DNA from: Pseudomonadota bacterium
Lineage (GTDB): Bacteria > Pseudomonadota > Alphaproteobacteria > Rhizobiales > Beijerinckiaceae
DNA length: 8,916 nt
Assembly: GCA_021812505.1 (NCBI GenBank)
Contig: JAKANG010000025.1
Span: 1 to 8,916 of the forward strand
Direction: 5' to 3'
The notes under the pieces were generated by a model. That model was not told where the DNA came from. It saw nothing but the letters and a program-made list of their open reading frames with translations, and did not search any database. The translations under genes and the position numbers were made by a program. Shown here piece after piece: positions 7,450 to 8,916 of the stretch (within the stretch, counting starts at the first letter, position 1; every line of letters starts with the position of its first letter).

Positions 7450-8499
7450 TCATTTCGCTTCGAGCGGAACGCAGGCGGTGAAAACCGCCCCGCGCCCCGG
7501 CGACGCCTGAATGTTGAGACGACCGCGATGGCGGGCGAGAATGTGCTTGACCAGGGCGAGGCCGAGACCGGTGCCGCCCTTGGCGCGGCTCTGGCCGACA
7601 TCGACCCGGTAAAAGCGCTCGGTCAGGCGGGGAATGTTTTCCGGCGCTATGCCCGGCCCCTCATCACGCACCGAAAGAAACCCCATGCCCTCGCGAGCGC
7701 CGACTTCGACCCAGACCCGGCGCTCGGGCTGATTGACCTCCGGAGCGCTGTACTTGATGGCGTTTTCCACCAGATTTTCGGCGACCCGCAGCAATTCGTC
7801 GCGGTCGCCGCGCACAATCGTCTCCCGGGTTTCAAGTTCGAGCCTGATCCGATTTTCCTCCGCCATCGGCGTCAGGGCGTCGCGAACATGCCGGGCGATC
7901 GAGGCGAGATCGACCGAGGCGCGGGGCTGGACGTGGAGGCTCTGTTCGATCCGCGACAGCGACAGCAGGTCGTCCACCAGCCGCGCCATGCGGCGGGCCT
8001 GCTCAAGCATGATCGAAAGGAAACGCTCGCGAGCCGCAGCGTCGCCGCGCGCCGGCCCCTGGAGGGTCTCGATGAAGCCAAGCAGCGAGGCGAGCGGCGT
8101 GCGCAGTTCATGGCTGGCGTTGGCGACGAAATCGACCCGCGCCTGTTCGAGACGCCGCGATTCGGTCGCATCATGCAAATGGAGCGCCACGAAACGGGCT
8201 TCGTCCGAGTAAAAGGCCGCGACATGGACCTGGAACAGCCGTTCGACCGGGACGCGGTCGCGCCAGGACAGGTCCTCCGCCTCGCCGGTGGCGAAGACAC
8301 GGGCGATGGCGTCATGCAGATCCACCGCGCGCAGGGTCGAGGCGAGCGGCGCCTTCAGCTTCATCAAAGGAAACATCGCCCGCGCCGACTGATTGGCGGC
8401 GACCAGCCGAACCGAGCGGTCGATCACCAGCACCGGCTCCGGCATGGCGTCGATCAGGCTGGCGACGACCGTCGCCACCGCGTCGAATGTTTCATTCAT
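7450..8499 (-). CDS. phoR: Phosphate regulon sensor histidine kinase PhoR, form without membrane helices
   Basis: PhoR phosphorylates PhoB under phosphate limitation and removes the phosphate when Pst/PhoU report sufficiency. This 349-residue copy has a PAS domain (about 15-110, starting LIDAMPEPVLVIDRSVRLVAAN), a HisKA domain with His130 in NASHELRTPL, and a HATPase domain with N box NLVENAIKYS (242-251), G1 DEGPGIA (279-285), F box RFYRVD (295-300) and G2 GGTGLGLALVKHI (308-320). The usual N-terminal membrane helices are missing. An in-frame TGA at 8563-8565 and no ATG, GTG or TTG between it and ATG 8499 rule out a long extension. It starts 16 bases after the ybhN-like gene with a weak ribosome site, so it may be cotranscribed with it. 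The adjacent pst genes support PhoR over other kinases. Confidence 0.93.
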   Translation of the reverse strand: MNETFDAVATVVASLIDAMPEPVLVIDRSVRLVAANQSARAMFPLMKLKAPLASTLRAVDLHDAIARVFATGEAEDLSWRDRVPVERLFQVHVAAFYSDEARFVALHLHDATESRRLEQARVDFVANASHELRTPLASLLGFIETLQGPARGDAAARERFLSIMLEQARRMARLVDDLLSLSRIEQSLHVQPRASVDLASIARHVRDALTPMAEENRIRLELETRETIVRGDRDELLRVAENLVENAIKYSAPEVNQPERRVWVEVGAREGMGFLSVRDEGPGIAPENIPRLTERFYRVDVGQSRAKGGTGLGLALVKHILARHRGRLNIQASPGRGAVFTACVPLEAK

Positions 8500-8515
8500 C
8501 CAGGCGCATCCCGGA

Positions 8516-8916
8516 TCAGGCGCCCTTGTCGCAATCGGAGTCGTGGTCAGCTTGGGCGCGATTCATCTCCTCGCGCAGGGCGTCCCACCGGCGCCCGCCT
8601 TCATTGGCGCCCAGGAGCGCCAGAGCCAAAACGAAGGGTATGACGTAATAAAGAATGCGGAACATCAGCAACGAGGCGAGCAAGGCCTCCTGCGAGGGCG
8701 CCGGCAGGACCTTCAGCATGGTCGCCTCGAACACGCCGATGCCTCCCGGCGCATGGCTGACGATGCCAAGAAGGCTGGCGAAGACATAGACCGCCGCGAA
8801 GGTGAAGAAATCCAGACCCTCGTGGCTAGGCAGCAGGACATAGAGCGCCCCGGCCGCGCTGCACAGGTCCATGACGCCGAGCGCGATCTGGCCGAGCGAC
8901 AGGCTCAGTCCCGGCA
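8516..8916 (-). CDS. YbhN/UPF0104-type (lysylphosphatidylglycerol synthase TM domain) membrane protein, C-terminal part
   Basis: The frame enters from the right edge and gives 132 residues ending at TGA 8516-8518; the N-terminal part lies outside the window. Membrane segments are visible at about fragment residues 10-28, 34-53 and 85-118. The motif SHAPGGIGVFE (about 53-63) and the following FRILYYVIPFVLALAL match the C-terminal end of the LPG_synthase_TM family (Pfam PF03706), which includes YbhN and hopanoid-associated HpnL. A charged tail of about 30 residues follows the last helix. Members are polytopic inner-membrane proteins thought to act on lipids, but the function of this one cannot be told from the fragment. 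It is co-oriented with phoR, 16 bases ahead of it. Confidence 0.85.
   Translation of the reverse strand, partial: PGLSLSLGQIALGVMDLCSAAGALYVLLPSHEGLDFFTFAAVYVFASLLGIVSHAPGGIGVFEATMLKVLPAPSQEALLASLLMFRILYYVIPFVLALALLGANEGGRRWDALREEMNRAQADHDSDCDKGA

Noticed and set aside
4277..8643. Several other long plus-strand frames opposite pstA, pstC, pstS and phoR
   Set aside because: They are antisense to well-supported genes, have low-complexity Arg/Asp/Gly/His-rich translations, and show no family motifs.

Overview
The window is a stretch of a high-GC alphaproteobacterial chromosome. The strong GC bias at third codon positions, the layout phoR / pstSCAB-phoU-phoB and the protein sequences fit Hyphomicrobiales. 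A Beijerinckiaceae or Methylocystaceae-like bacterium is my guess, but genus level cannot be settled by eye.

Nearly everything is on the minus strand, so it reads from right to left. At the right edge is the C-terminal part of a YbhN/UPF0104-type membrane protein (8516-8916). Sixteen bases later comes phoR, a sensor kinase with PAS, HisKA and HATPase domains but no membrane helix (7450-8499). A 187-base regulatory gap follows, holding a Pho box of 11-bp-spaced repeats, a candidate -10 and a leader hairpin over the pstS ribosome binding site. After it come pstS (6216-7262), pstC (5160-6155), pstA (4316-5158), pstB (3519-4319), phoU (2786-3487) and phoB (2019-2762). The pstC to pstA and pstA to pstB junctions are almost gap-free or overlap. 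Between pstS and pstC lies a strong hairpin with a UUCG tetraloop.

After a 346-base gap there is a metallo-beta-lactamase-fold hydrolase of the COG1237 type with a twin-arginine-like leader (518-1672). It has a good ribosome binding site next to a 14-bp palindrome. The left 500 bases hold no clear gene. They carry a near-perfect GC-rich palindrome with a T-tract on each strand (164-205), probably a bidirectional terminator, and perhaps the tail of a plus-strand gene ending at 133.

Together the pho genes form one phosphate-starvation circuit. PstS binds phosphate in the periplasm, PstC/PstA/PstB import it, PhoU reports transporter status, PhoR phosphorylates PhoB, and PhoB binds the Pho box to raise expression of the same genes. 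The system is well known. The points worth a second look are the membrane-free PhoR, the two hairpins around pstS, the phoB start, and the exported hydrolase beside the operon. I see no mobile element, CRISPR array, tRNA, rRNA or clearly undescribed system.
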